A stretch of DNA of 64,000 bases from Planomicrobium stackebrandtii (GTDB lineage: Bacteria; Bacillota; Bacilli; Bacillales_A; Planococcaceae): NCBI RefSeq assembly GCF_030814955.1, contig NZ_JAUSWB010000004.1, forward strand, positions 248,001-312,000. Reading direction: 5' to 3'. Of the stretch, positions 43,891 to 54,549 are shown piece after piece. The notes under the pieces were generated by a model. The model did no database searches and had not been told where the DNA came from. It was given only the letters and a program-made list of their open reading frames with translations. Both the position numbers and the translations under genes were made by a program. How positions within the stretch are numbered: the first letter of the stretch is position 1; each line of letters opens with the position of its first letter.

Positions 43891-44802
43891 ATGAGAATTG
43901 ATAAAGACAGCGGAGCACAAATTCCGGATGTAAGCCTCGGCAAAAGCCCATCCGGATTTAGTATATTACTAAGAGAGTTAATTCGGGACAAAATTGCATT
44001 TGGTTCTCTTCTGTTCTTGTTCCTGATCATTATCGGTGTTTTCGGTACATCCATCATCATGGACCAGTCCGAAATCATCAAAGTCGACCTTTTCGCTCTT
44101 TATGAACCACCGTCGGCCACTTATTGGCTGGGCACTGACTATGGTGGACGCGACATTTTTGGCCAATTGATTATTGGAACGCGCAATTCATTGGCAATCG
44201 GCTTTTTGGTCACACTTTTGACAGGAATTATCGGTATTTTGATCGGACTGATTTCTGGATATTACGGCGGCACTGTGGATAATGTCTTCATGCGTTTTGT
44301 CGACTTTTTTATGGTTCTCCCAATCTTGATGATTGTTATCGCATTCGTAACAGCTGTACCTGGATACAGCATCGTATCCTTCTCGTTAATCATGACAGCT
44401 TTCTTATGGATGGGAATTGCGAGGCTGATTCGTTCAAAAGCACTTCAGGAAAAAGAATTGGACTATGTGAAAGCCTCCAAAACATTAGGAACTTCTGATT
44501 TTAAAATCATGTTTTTCCAGGTGCTGCCAAATCTTAGTTCGATCATCATTGTGACGATGACGTTAAATTTGGCAGGAAATATTGGCATCGAATCTGGCCT
44601 TTCCTTTTTAGGATTCGGCTTTCCGGAATCGACTCCAAGTTTAGGGACTTTGATCAGTTATGCAAGAAACCCTCAAACACTGGAATTAAGATGGTGGATT
44701 TGGTTACCGGCATCAATACTCATTTTTGTCTTGATGCTTTGTATAAATAATGTCGGGCAAGCCTTAAAACGCGCTACCGATGCCCGGCAGCGCAGAGGGT
44801 AA
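43891..44802 (+). CDS. appC: Peptide ABC transporter permease AppC/OppC type
   Basis: 303 residues; N-terminal OppC-N segment (LIRDKIAFGSLLFLFLIIIGVFG), WLGTDYGGRDIF, then five further helices and the EAA loop YVKASKTLGTSD. GAGGTG before the ATG. 25 bp after appB. Confidence 0.92.
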   Translation: MRIDKDSGAQIPDVSLGKSPSGFSILLRELIRDKIAFGSLLFLFLIIIGVFGTSIIMDQSEIIKVDLFALYEPPSATYWLGTDYGGRDIFGQLIIGTRNSLAIGFLVTLLTGIIGILIGLISGYYGGTVDNVFMRFVDFFMVLPILMIVIAFVTAVPGYSIVSFSLIMTAFLWMGIARLIRSKALQEKELDYVKASKTLGTSDFKIMFFQVLPNLSSIIIVTMTLNLAGNIGIESGLSFLGFGFPESTPSLGTLISYARNPQTLELRWWIWLPASILIFVLMLCINNVGQALKRATDARQRRG

Positions 44803-44919
44803 CAAAAAAGTGGGGAAAAGGGGGAGTAGGGTTCTAAGTACCAGGCAGAAATTACTCTATTCAAGTGCAACAACAGTCCAAAAGAGCTTTATTCGAGAAG
44901 AAAGAGGAGGAAACAGAGA

Positions 44920-46746
44920 ATGCCGAAAAATAAATGGTCTAGATATTTAGCATTGCCAATGTTGTCTTTTGCTTTGATATTAGGAGCTTGTTCCGGTGAT
45001 GAAGAGGCTTCCCCAGAAGAAGGCGGCGGAGAAGCCGAAACTGATGGTGGACAGGAACTTGAGAATGGCGGAATGTATTCAATCGATGATTTCAGCAACG
45101 TGAAAACAAATGAAGGCGAAGCGATTGACGGCGGAACTATTACATTTGGTTTGGTATCAGATACCGTATTTGAAGGAACACTAAACTGGAACTTCTATTC
45201 TGGCGCGCCGGATGCTGAAATCCTTGAATGGTTTGATGAAGGTTTACTAACTTGGGATGAAAACTATGTCTACACAAATGATGGAGCGGCAACATATGAA
45301 GTTTCAGAAGACGGCCGTACATTCACTTTTACAATTGGCGACAATGTCAACTGGCATGACGGCGAACCTGTAACTGCAGAAGACTGGCTGTTTGCACACG
45401 AAGTAATCGGTAACCCCGACTATGACGGCCCGCGCTATAACTCTGATTTCACAAACATTGAAGGAATGGAAGAGTACAACAGCGGATCTGCTGATACGAT
45501 TTCAGGCATTGAAGTAGTTGACGAAAAAACTTTGTCAATTACGTATATTGAATCTACACCTTCTCTTTTGACAGGAAGCATCTGGTCTTACCCATTGGCT
45601 AAGCACATCTTTGGAGACATGGCAGTTGCCGATATCTCTTCTTCACCTGAAGTGCGTGAAAACCCAATCGGTTTTGGACCATTCAAAGTGGATAGCATTG
45701 TACCTGGAGAGTCTGTAACTCTTTCTAAAAACGAAGACTACTGGCGCGGCGAACCAAACCTCGATGGCGTTACAATCAAAGTAATCAGCAGTTCGACAGT
45801 AGTTCAGGAACTGGAAACTGGCGGAGTTGACTTGATCAGTGAGTTCCCAGTGGATCAATTCCCGGATAATGCTGAAATGTCGAACGTGGAATATTTAGGA
45901 GCGATTGATCGCGCCTACACTTATATTGGCTTTAAATTAGGAACATGGGATGCTGAAAGCAGCACGGTAGCTTATGACCCTGAAGCGAAAATGAACAACA
46001 AGGAACTTCGTCAAGCTATGTGGCATGCAGTAGACAACACAGCAGTCGGCGAACGTTTCTATAATGGTTTGCGTTGGAATGCGACAACATTGATTCCACC
46101 ATCCCACCCTGAATTCCATGACGATAGCAATGAAGGCCGTGCGTATGATCCTGAAGCAGCAAATCAGCTTTTGGATGATGCAGGCTATGCAGATACAGAC
46201 GGAGATGGCTTGCGTGAAGATCCGGAAGGCAATCCACTTGAGATTAACTTTATCTCAATGACAGGCGGCGACACAGCTGAACCGTTGGCACAATACTATG
46301 TTCAGTCTTGGGAAGCTGTTGGTTTGAAAGTGAACTTGGAAATGCTTGAATTCAACTCATTTTATGACCGTGTCGGCAACGGCGGCGAAGATGATCCAAA
46401 TGTAGATGTCTTCCAAGCAGCATGGGGAGTAGGCATTGACGTAGATCCTTCAGGGCTCTACGGCGCTAACGCCATTTACAACTTTGCGCGTTGGGAAAAT
46501 GAAGATAACGAGCGCCTCCTTGCAGAAGGTCGTTCAGAAGAATCGTTTGACCTTGCATACCGCCAGGAAGTTTACAACGAATGGCAGCAGTTGATGGTTG
46601 AGGAAGTACCAGTATTCCCGACATTGTACCGTGCAGTATTAAGCCCGGTTAACGATCGTGTATTAAACTATGCAATCGGCGATGGTACGGAAGTTTACTT
46701 GAATGAACTTGCGGTCAACGCAGAATCACCAGTCACTGCAGAATAG
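44920..46746 (+). CDS. appA: Peptide-binding lipoprotein AppA type
   Basis: 608 residues, SBP family 5. Lipobox LGAC near residue 24, an acidic Glu/Gly linker, then the family blocks (TFTIGDNVNWHDGEPVTAEDW, NPIGFGPFKVDS, NYAIG). Catches peptides outside the cell and hands them to AppBC. GGAGGAAA precedes the ATG. Separated from appC by 117 bp without a terminator. It is longer than and only distantly related to the two OppA proteins downstream. Confidence 0.93.
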   Translation: MPKNKWSRYLALPMLSFALILGACSGDEEASPEEGGGEAETDGGQELENGGMYSIDDFSNVKTNEGEAIDGGTITFGLVSDTVFEGTLNWNFYSGAPDAEILEWFDEGLLTWDENYVYTNDGAATYEVSEDGRTFTFTIGDNVNWHDGEPVTAEDWLFAHEVIGNPDYDGPRYNSDFTNIEGMEEYNSGSADTISGIEVVDEKTLSITYIESTPSLLTGSIWSYPLAKHIFGDMAVADISSSPEVRENPIGFGPFKVDSIVPGESVTLSKNEDYWRGEPNLDGVTIKVISSSTVVQELETGGVDLISEFPVDQFPDNAEMSNVEYLGAIDRAYTYIGFKLGTWDAESSTVAYDPEAKMNNKELRQAMWHAVDNTAVGERFYNGLRWNATTLIPPSHPEFHDDSNEGRAYDPEAANQLLDDAGYADTDGDGLREDPEGNPLEINFISMTGGDTAEPLAQYYVQSWEAVGLKVNLEMLEFNSFYDRVGNGGEDDPNVDVFQAAWGVGIDVDPSGLYGANAIYNFARWENEDNERLLAEGRSEESFDLAYRQEVYNEWQQLMVEEVPVFPTLYRAVLSPVNDRVLNYAIGDGTEVYLNELAVNAESPVTAE

Positions 46747-46753
46747 TAAAAAG

Positions 46754-46790
46754 AAAAAGTAACCCTCGGGTTGCTTTTTTTTTTTTTGTT
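46754..46790 (+). terminator. Rho-independent terminator after appA
   Basis: AAAAAGTAACC pairs with GGTTGCTTTTT with a short loop, followed by a run of more than ten T. Confidence 0.92.
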
Positions 46791-47035
46791 TGAAAATGCA
46801 TTACAGTTTTTAGTCCATTCGCATCCCGGCACGTCGTTTCGAATTTATAAGACGACTAGGAAGTCCTGTTAATTTCACTCATCTGCTTAAACTACTGTCT
46901 TTCTGGATCTATAAAATTTTATGATGATAAAAATTTGATTAATTTATCTTAATTATCAAATAAATGATATGAATTTAGCGAGGTAAGCGTATAATGAAAT
47001 CATACATATAGACTAAATTTGAAGGAGGAAAAGAA

Positions 47036-48766
47036 GTGAAGATCACCAAAGTTTTTATGTTTATGGTATTGGTTTTACTGGCAATTGTCGTTGTGTCTGG
47101 ATGCAGCGAACAAGACATTGTCACAGAGACGGATGCAGCACAGAGCGGCGGTGAAGAGACAAAAGAAGAGGAGAGCAGAGACGAAAAAAATCATTTCGAG
47201 AAGGATGACGAACAAATTCTCAACATAATGGAAATGGGTGCACTGACATTGCTGGATTCGGTAATTGCTCAAGATGTGGGTACGTTTAATGTATTGAACA
47301 ATGTTAATGAAGGGCTTTTCCGTCTGGATGAAGACAACCAAGCGATTCCGGCGCTTGCTGTAGAAGAACCAGAGATTAGTGAAGATGGATTGACTTACAC
47401 ATTCACCTTGCGTGACGCCAACTGGTCGGATGGTACACCGATTACGTCAGCAGATTTCGTTTACTCCTGGCAGCGTGCAATAGACCCGGCTACAGAGTCG
47501 CCTTATGGACCTTACATGATGACGGGAACTATCGCAAATGCCGAAGCCATTGCTGCAGGTGAAATGGAGCCTTCGGAATTAGGCGTAGAAGCACCGGATG
47601 ACAGCACATTGATTGTTACACTCGAGCGCCAAATTCCATACTTTATTTCCCTGATGTCGTTCGGAACTTTCTATCCCCAAAATGAAGCGTTTGTTACAGC
47701 AGCGGAGGACGCTTATGCTACAAACGCTGATCAGGTTCTTTATAATGGGCCATTCAAATTGACCAATTGGGACGGCAGTGATGGATCAAGCTGGACAATG
47801 GAAAAAAATGAAGAATATTGGGATGCTGAAACAGTTGTTCTTGAAACGATCAATGTAGACGTTGTAACAGATCCTCAGACCGCTGTTGACCTATACACTT
47901 CTGGTGAAAAAGACATTACGTTTCTTGCAGGTGAATTCGCCAAGCAATATTCCGATGATCCGGAAGTGATGGAAGGGCAGAGTCCGAACGTGTTTTACTT
48001 TAAATTCAACCAGCTGCGTGAAGATGAAAGAACAGCTCTGGCAAATGAGGACATTCGCAGAGCTCTGGCACAAGCTTACGATAAGGAGGACATCGTTGGA
48101 AAAGTCCTTGCAGATGGCTCAATGCCGGCAAACTATTTAGTGCCGTCGGAATTCGCTTTCAATGAAAACGGTGAAGATTTTCGTTCTATAAATGGAGACA
48201 TGCTTGAGTACAACACTGAAGCAGCTGCTGAATTATGGAGCCAGGGATTAGAAGAAGAAGGGCTGGATGAACTCACGCTGGAACTTTTGGGAGAAGATCA
48301 TAACGTTGCTATTGAACTGAATGAAGAGTTGAAAGTTCAATTGGAAGAAAATCTGGAGGGACTTACTATTGATTTAAAAACAGTCCCTTTTGAGGAACTC
48401 CTGGCACTTGAAGAAGCACAGGATTATGATCTCCTGCATACAGGGTGGGGACCGGATTATTTGGACCCAATGACATTTCTTGATCTGTTTGTGACGGATT
48501 CTCCACTCAACTCGATGTCTTATTCGAATGAAGGATTTGATGCGTTGATCGAATCGGCTAAAGGGGAGCTGGCACGAGATCCGGTTGCCCGGTGGGAGGC
48601 TATGGCCGAAGCTGAAAGAATCCTGCTCGAAGAAGATGTGGCCATTGCCCCTATCTTTCAGATGGGGACCATGTCGTTGAAGAAACCTTACGTGAAAAAT
48701 ATCGTTAAACACCCATTTGGAAGTGATTATAGTTTTAAATGGACATATATTTCTGGAAAAGAATAA
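47036..48766 (+). CDS. Stand-alone peptide-binding lipoprotein (OppA paralogue)
   Basis: 576 residues, SBP family 5, lipobox VSGC, acidic linker. Long stretches match the oppA product at 50682-52385 (NVNEGLFRLD, EDGLTYTFTLRD, FVYSWQRAIDPAT against SIDPAT, GWGPDY.DPMTF.DLFVT), so the two are recent paralogues on either side of trpS. It has its own TATAAT-like -10 (46990-46995) and terminator and no permease of its own; it likely feeds the OppBCDF system with other peptides. GTG start after AGGAGGAAA. Confidence 0.9.
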   Translation: MKITKVFMFMVLVLLAIVVVSGCSEQDIVTETDAAQSGGEETKEEESRDEKNHFEKDDEQILNIMEMGALTLLDSVIAQDVGTFNVLNNVNEGLFRLDEDNQAIPALAVEEPEISEDGLTYTFTLRDANWSDGTPITSADFVYSWQRAIDPATESPYGPYMMTGTIANAEAIAAGEMEPSELGVEAPDDSTLIVTLERQIPYFISLMSFGTFYPQNEAFVTAAEDAYATNADQVLYNGPFKLTNWDGSDGSSWTMEKNEEYWDAETVVLETINVDVVTDPQTAVDLYTSGEKDITFLAGEFAKQYSDDPEVMEGQSPNVFYFKFNQLREDERTALANEDIRRALAQAYDKEDIVGKVLADGSMPANYLVPSEFAFNENGEDFRSINGDMLEYNTEAAAELWSQGLEEEGLDELTLELLGEDHNVAIELNEELKVQLEENLEGLTIDLKTVPFEELLALEEAQDYDLLHTGWGPDYLDPMTFLDLFVTDSPLNSMSYSNEGFDALIESAKGELARDPVARWEAMAEAERILLEEDVAIAPIFQMGTMSLKKPYVKNIVKHPFGSDYSFKWTYISGKE

Positions 48767-48802
48767 ACAAAAAGGGCTGCAATCAGAGCAGCCCTTTTTG
48801 TT

Positions 48803-48803
<1 letters not shown>
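48766..48803. terminator. Bidirectional terminator between the OppA paralogue and trpS
   Basis: AACAAAAAGGGCTGC (48766-48780) pairs with GCAGCCCTTTTTGTT (48788-48802), with T-rich flanks on both strands. Confidence 0.95.
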
Positions 48804-49804
<1,001 letters not shown>

Positions 49805-50060
49805 TCAAAGTAAAAAACACAGCACACATCCCTAAAAAAAAAAGGGACGAATGATGTGTTTTCCGCGGTACCACCCTAGTTGCCGTCGCCGGCCACTCTT
49901 CTTCATAACGTGAAGAACACGGAACCGGCTACTTATTTGTTCACCGGTTCAGCTCAAAAGTCCATTCAATGCAGCACTTCATCTGTTTTCACCAACCACA
50001 GACTCTCTATTATAGAAGGAACTGCATTTACTCCTCTTTTTCATCGCTCATTTTATATCC
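49805..50060 (-). promoter_or_regulatory. T-box riboswitch, tryptophan-specific
   Basis: Read on the minus strand, the leader contains the invariant T-box AGGGTGGTACCGCGGAA (49860-49876), a long stem I whose 3' side has GAATGGAC with specifier codon TGG (Trp), and a terminator (ACATC...TCCCT / AGGGATGTG with a T-run, near 49805-49855) just before the trpS ribosome binding site. Uncharged tRNA-Trp would favour the antiterminator. Confidence 0.95.
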
Positions 50061-50064
50061 TATT

Positions 50065-50094
50065 ATTATAATACATTAACAAATCAGGACGCAA
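50065..50094 (-). promoter_or_regulatory. Promoter for the trpS T-box transcript
   Basis: On the minus strand TTGCGT (50094-50089), 18-bp spacer and a perfect TATAAT (50070-50065), just upstream of stem I. Confidence 0.6.
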
Positions 50095-50096
50095 TA

Positions 50097-50438
50097 TTAG
50101 AGACTGTAAATCGCTAAACAAATTGCCATTAACAGCAAGGTGATAGTTCCTGAAATGAGCAATGGTGCACTAGAAAAGCCTAGAGCTTCGGAAGGCGGCC
50201 GCATTTCGTCGTCATCCAATGTGGATTTTAGCTTGAAAGCTTTTCTCATGCTGGCAGTGAATATATCAAATACACCTGTCCGGACGACAAAAATCCACAA
50301 GCCAAAAAACATTAAGATGCCGCCATAGATAAATGAGTTGTTAATATATGACAGAAGAGAGAGGTTTTCCGATCGTAAAAATATGGTGATAAAAATCAAT
50401 AATTGTATAGCAATTAAGAAAAAAAGGATTTTTTTCAA
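50097..50438 (-). CDS. DUF3899-like membrane protein
   Basis: About 113 residues from TTG 50438, 6-7 bp after GAGGTG; a longer frame starting at 50462 has no such site. Three hydrophobic helices (ILFFLIAIQLLIFITIFL, FIYGGILMFFGLWIFVV, LLISGTITLLLMAICLAIY) and a middle cytoplasmic stretch with FTASMRKAF. The pattern fits DUF3899 (often beside trpS/opp genes in Bacilli). Function unknown. Its end lies at the trpS promoter. Confidence 0.7.
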   Translation of the reverse strand: MKKILFFLIAIQLLIFITIFLRSENLSLLSYINNSFIYGGILMFFGLWIFVVRTGVFDIFTASMRKAFKLKSTLDDDEMRPPSEALGFSSAPLLISGTITLLLMAICLAIYSL

Positions 50439-50631
50439 GTTTGGCACCTCGTTTCTTATCAATTGTAGAAGAAATTTTAAAAAAAATCAAAAAAATATTC
50501 GTTTATCGTAGACGCCGAAAACGCTTACAAATCCAATATTCTTGCGGTTTTCTGTAATATCAATGTAACGGAATTGTTACAAGAGTGTAAAAATTTCCAA
50601 AAAAAGTTCTGTACAAGAAAAAAATATTATG

Positions 50632-50665
50632 TATAATTAGCCTTGTACCAATTTTTCAGAAAATT
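50632..50665 (+). promoter_or_regulatory. oppA -10 element and CodY box
   Basis: TATAAT (50632-50637) marks the promoter. ATTTTTCAGAAAATT (50651-50665) matches the CodY consensus AATTTTCWGAAAATT at 14 of 15 bases and lies between promoter and ribosome binding site. CodY with GTP and branched-chain amino acids would repress oligopeptide uptake in rich conditions. Confidence 0.85.
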
Positions 50666-50681
50666 CGAGGGGGTCAATTAA

Positions 50682-52385
50682 GTGAAGAACAGCAAGATTT
50701 TTTGGCTATTAAGCCTAGTTTTAGTTCTAAGTGCTTTTCTAGCAGCATGTGGCGGTGGAGACGATACTGACACAGGAACTGAAGCTCCAGAAGAAACAGA
50801 AGGTACAGAAGAAGCTGGGGATTTAGACTCAGAGCAAGTTCTTAACTTGATGGAAACAGCTGAAATTCCTACTATGGATATTTCATTAGCTGAGGATGCA
50901 GTTGCGTTTAACATTTTCAATAACGTTAACGAAGGCTTATTCCGTTTAGATCAAGAAAACTTAGCTGAACCTGCAATTGCTGAAGGCGAACCTGAAGTCA
51001 GCGAAGATGGTTTGACTTACACATTCACACTACGTGATTCAAACTGGTCAGATGGTACTCCAGTTACTGCCAACGATTTCGTTTACTCTTGGCAACGTTC
51101 AATTGATCCTGCTACAGGTTCTCCGTACGGAGCTTACATGATGGCTGGTTCGATTGTAAATGCTACTGAAATTGCTGCAGGTGAAATGGAACCAACTGAA
51201 CTTGGAGTTACTGCTGTAGACGAAAAAACTCTTGAAGTACAACTAGAGCGTCCAGTACCTTACTTCATGTCACTGATGGCTTTCCCAACTTTCTACCCAC
51301 AGAACGAAGCTTTCATTACTGAAAAAGGCGATGCTTATGCTTCTAATTCTGAAAACTTAATTTTCAACGGACCATTTACTCTTAATGACTGGGATGGTAC
51401 TGGTTTAACTTGGTCAATGCAAAAAAATCCTGAATACTGGGATGCTGAAACAGTACAACTTGAAACAATCAACGTAGACGTTGTAAAAGAGCCTGCTACT
51501 GCAGTTAACCTTTACAACTCTGGCGAAAAAGACCGCGCTGGTTTGAGCGGCGAGTTTGCAATGCAATATGCAAATGACGAAAACTTGGTTACTGAATTGG
51601 AACCAACTGTTTTCTACTTCAAGCTTAACCAAGAACGTAACGGCGAAGAAAATGCACTTTCGAATGTCAACATTCGTCAGGCAATTGCAAAAGGTTTCAA
51701 CAAGCAAGATTTGGTTGACGTAGTATTAGCTAACGGATCATTGCCAGCTAACTACCTAGTACCAACAGAATTCACTTTCGATGAAAACAATACGGACTTC
51801 CGCGATGTAAATGGAGATCTTGTTGAGTTCAACGCTGAAGAAGCTGCAGAACATTGGGCTACTGGCCTTGAAGAATTGGGAGTAGAAGAAGTTACTCTTG
51901 AAATCCTAGGTGGAGACACTGAAACTGCTAAAAACATGGATGCTTATCTTAAAGAACAACTTGAAACTAATCTTGAAGGTTTGACGATCAACCTTAAAGC
52001 TGTACCTTTCGGAGTTCGTTTAGAACTTGACGAAGCTCAGGACTATGACATCCAAACTGCTGGATGGGGACCTGATTACCAGGATCCTATGACATTCATT
52101 GACTTGTTTGTTACTGGATCTGCTCAAAACAAAATGTCTTACTCAAATGAAGAGTATGATGCTTTAGTTGAATCTGCTAAAGGTGAATTGACTTCAGATC
52201 CTGCTGCACGTTGGGAAGCAATGGCACAGGCTGAAAAAATCCTTCTGGAAGATGACGCTGCAATCGCGCCAATCTATCAGCGTGGTTTGATGTCTCTTCA
52301 ACAGCCTTATGTTAACGGAATCGTTACACACCCATTCGGTGGAGATTACAGCTACAAATGGGCATACATTTCGGGCAAAGAATAA
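50682..52385 (+). CDS. oppA: Oligopeptide-binding lipoprotein OppA
   Basis: 567 residues, SBP family 5. Lipobox AAC (LAACGGG), strongly acidic linker (about 22-50), then the binding fold. Codon choice is more uniform than in the neighbours (many GAA, ACT, GCT, AAC), as seen in highly expressed genes. GTG start 8 bp after GAGGGGG. Followed by a hairpin that probably reduces read-through into oppB, giving an excess of binding protein over permease. Confidence 0.95.
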   Translation: MKNSKIFWLLSLVLVLSAFLAACGGGDDTDTGTEAPEETEGTEEAGDLDSEQVLNLMETAEIPTMDISLAEDAVAFNIFNNVNEGLFRLDQENLAEPAIAEGEPEVSEDGLTYTFTLRDSNWSDGTPVTANDFVYSWQRSIDPATGSPYGAYMMAGSIVNATEIAAGEMEPTELGVTAVDEKTLEVQLERPVPYFMSLMAFPTFYPQNEAFITEKGDAYASNSENLIFNGPFTLNDWDGTGLTWSMQKNPEYWDAETVQLETINVDVVKEPATAVNLYNSGEKDRAGLSGEFAMQYANDENLVTELEPTVFYFKLNQERNGEENALSNVNIRQAIAKGFNKQDLVDVVLANGSLPANYLVPTEFTFDENNTDFRDVNGDLVEFNAEEAAEHWATGLEELGVEEVTLEILGGDTETAKNMDAYLKEQLETNLEGLTINLKAVPFGVRLELDEAQDYDIQTAGWGPDYQDPMTFIDLFVTGSAQNKMSYSNEEYDALVESAKGELTSDPAARWEAMAQAEKILLEDDAAIAPIYQRGLMSLQQPYVNGIVTHPFGGDYSYKWAYISGKE

Positions 52386-52417
52386 TTTAATCCCGCTACT
52401 GTAACAACAAAATAGAA

Positions 52418-52459
52418 AGAGAGTATATCGCATTTACAGGTCGATATACTCTCTTTTCT
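52418..52459 (+). terminator. Intercistronic hairpin between oppA and oppB
   Basis: AGAGAGTATATCG (52418-52430) pairs with CGATATACTCTCT (52442-52454), followed by TTTTCT. It is probably a partial terminator or 3' mRNA stabiliser for oppA. Confidence 0.85.
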
Positions 52460-52570
52460 AATGTAAAGGAATTAACCGAAAATTGACCATTTTCTGCTAA
52501 CTAATGAATGCTGCAAGCTCCATTTTATGTTATGGACTTGTCAAAATAGAATTATTTTTGGAGGTGCACT

Positions 52571-53506
52571 ATGGCGAAGTATATTGGCAAGCGTTTAATT
52601 TATATGGTGATCACTTTAGCACTGATCGCTACTTTCACATTCTTCTTAATGAAAATTTTACCAGGATCCCCCGTCGCTTCCGCAGATAAATTATCTCCAG
52701 AACAAAGGGCAGTCGTAGAAGCTAGATATGGATTGAACGAACCGCTTCCGGTTCAGTATTTCAATTACATGTTCGGGCTAGTGCAAGGTGACTTAGGAAT
52801 TTCCATCAATCAGTTTAAAGGAGCGGAAGTTACAGATGTCATTTTAAGCCGAATGGGTCCTTCTGCACAAATCGGTTTCCAAGGGATGGTCCTAGGAACA
52901 GTTTTGGGAATTCTACTGGGAATGATTGCTGCTTTAAGGCAAAATACCTGGGTTGATTACACCAGCACATTTGTAGCGATTGTCGGAATATCGATTCCTT
53001 CCTTCGTGTTTGCATCTTTGCTTCAATATTGGTTCGGATTAAAGTGGGAATTATTCCCTGTAGCTTTGTGGAAAGACGGCTTTATGTCCAGCGTTCTTCC
53101 ATCCATCGCATTGGCAATGTTCCCGCTTGCAACAGCAGCACGTTTTATCCGCACTGAAATGATTGAAGTTCTTGGATCGGATTACATTACATTAGCAAAA
53201 GCTAAAGGCGCGAGCGGCTCTGAAATTGCATTTAAACATGCATTCCGTAACGCATTGATTCCATTAGTGACGGTTCTTGGTCCAATGGCTGTATCCATCC
53301 TTACCGGATCACTCGTTGTAGAACAGATTTTTGCAATTCCAGGCATCGGGGAACAATTCGTTAAATCGATCATGGTCAACGATTTCTCTATCATCATGGG
53401 AACCACGATTTTCTTCTCAGTATTCCTAATTGTGATTATCCTGCTGGTAGATATATTGTATGGTGTCATTGATCCTCGTATCCGTCTTTCAGGAGGTAAA
53501 AGTTAA
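52571..53506 (+). CDS. oppB: Oligopeptide permease OppB
   Basis: 311 residues, six membrane helices, start MAKYIGKRLIYMVITLALIATFTFFLMKILPGSP (first helix and PGSP block), EAA loop LAKAKGASGSE. TTGGAGG before the ATG. Its stop overlaps the oppC start by one base (TAATG). Confidence 0.95.
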   Translation: MAKYIGKRLIYMVITLALIATFTFFLMKILPGSPVASADKLSPEQRAVVEARYGLNEPLPVQYFNYMFGLVQGDLGISINQFKGAEVTDVILSRMGPSAQIGFQGMVLGTVLGILLGMIAALRQNTWVDYTSTFVAIVGISIPSFVFASLLQYWFGLKWELFPVALWKDGFMSSVLPSIALAMFPLATAARFIRTEMIEVLGSDYITLAKAKGASGSEIAFKHAFRNALIPLVTVLGPMAVSILTGSLVVEQIFAIPGIGEQFVKSIMVNDFSIIMGTTIFFSVFLIVIILLVDILYGVIDPRIRLSGGKS

Positions 53507-54534
53507 TGACTCAAAAAATTGATAAAATTCCGGAACTGCCGCAAGGTTCGTTCGAGCGGATTACATTGGATTCTCATCAAGCGGAACGCATCACGAAACC
53601 AAGTGTCAGCTTCTGGCAGGACGCCTGGTACCGTATCCGCAAAAACAAAGGCGCGTTGTTCAGCATAATTTTATTCGGCCTAGTTGTCATCATGGCGTTT
53701 GTAGGGCCGGCTATTAGCCCTTATGAGCCGAATGCACAAACAATCACTCACGCAAACTTGCCGCCGAAAATTCCGGTAGTTGAAAATCTTGGAATTCTCG
53801 ATGGTGTCGGCACATTAGGCGGCCAGGAAGTCGACTTATATGAGATGAAAAATGTCGAAGTCAACTACTGGTTCGGAACTGACGGCCTTGGCCGTGATAT
53901 GTTCTCACGTGTCTGGAAAGGCACTCAAGTATCCTTATTCATTGCCTTTGTTGCAGCTGCAATCGACATGTTGATCGGCGTAATCTATGGAGGAATTTCC
54001 GGTTACTTTGGCGGCCGCGTTGATGACTTTATGCAGCGGATCGTTGAGATTTTGACAGGTATTCCTAACTTGGTTGTCGTTATTCTGTTTATCCTAATAA
54101 TGGACCCCGGAATACTGGCCATTATTATCGCCTTGACCATAACCGGATGGACCGGCATGTCCCGGGTCGTCCGTGGACAAGTGCTTAAATATAAGAGCCA
54201 GGAATTCGTATTGGCTGCCCGCACATTGGGAGCGAGCGATACCCGCATTATCTGGAAACATTTAATGCCGAACGTTCTGGGTGTCATTATCATCAATACG
54301 ATGTTCACCATTCCAAGTGCTATTTTCTTTGAAGCTTTCTTAAGCTTTATCGGACTGGGGCTTCAGGCGCCGGATGCTTCACTCGGTACATTGATTAACG
54401 ATGGTTATGCGTTAATTCAATTCTCACCGCATATTTTAGCATTCCCGGCTGTCTTGTTAAGTTTAATCATGATTGCGTTCAACTTGATCGGTGATGGACT
54501 TCGTGATGCCCTCGATCCGAAGATGAAAGATTAA
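53506..54534 (+). CDS. oppC: Oligopeptide permease OppC
   Basis: 342 residues. Cytoplasmic N-terminal part, first helix GALFSIILFGLVVIMAFVG, an outer loop with WFGTDGLGRDMF, five more helices and the EAA loop LAARTLGASDTRI. Coupled to oppB by the TAATG overlap. Confidence 0.95.
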   Translation: MTQKIDKIPELPQGSFERITLDSHQAERITKPSVSFWQDAWYRIRKNKGALFSIILFGLVVIMAFVGPAISPYEPNAQTITHANLPPKIPVVENLGILDGVGTLGGQEVDLYEMKNVEVNYWFGTDGLGRDMFSRVWKGTQVSLFIAFVAAAIDMLIGVIYGGISGYFGGRVDDFMQRIVEILTGIPNLVVVILFILIMDPGILAIIIALTITGWTGMSRVVRGQVLKYKSQEFVLAARTLGASDTRIIWKHLMPNVLGVIIINTMFTIPSAIFFEAFLSFIGLGLQAPDASLGTLINDGYALIQFSPHILAFPAVLLSLIMIAFNLIGDGLRDALDPKMKD

Positions 54535-54549
54535 GGAGGAAAGTTGACA

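Noticed and set aside
49805-50060. Plus-strand small frame (63 codons) in the trpS leader
   Set aside because: It lies entirely within the minus-strand T-box, whose structure explains the sequence.
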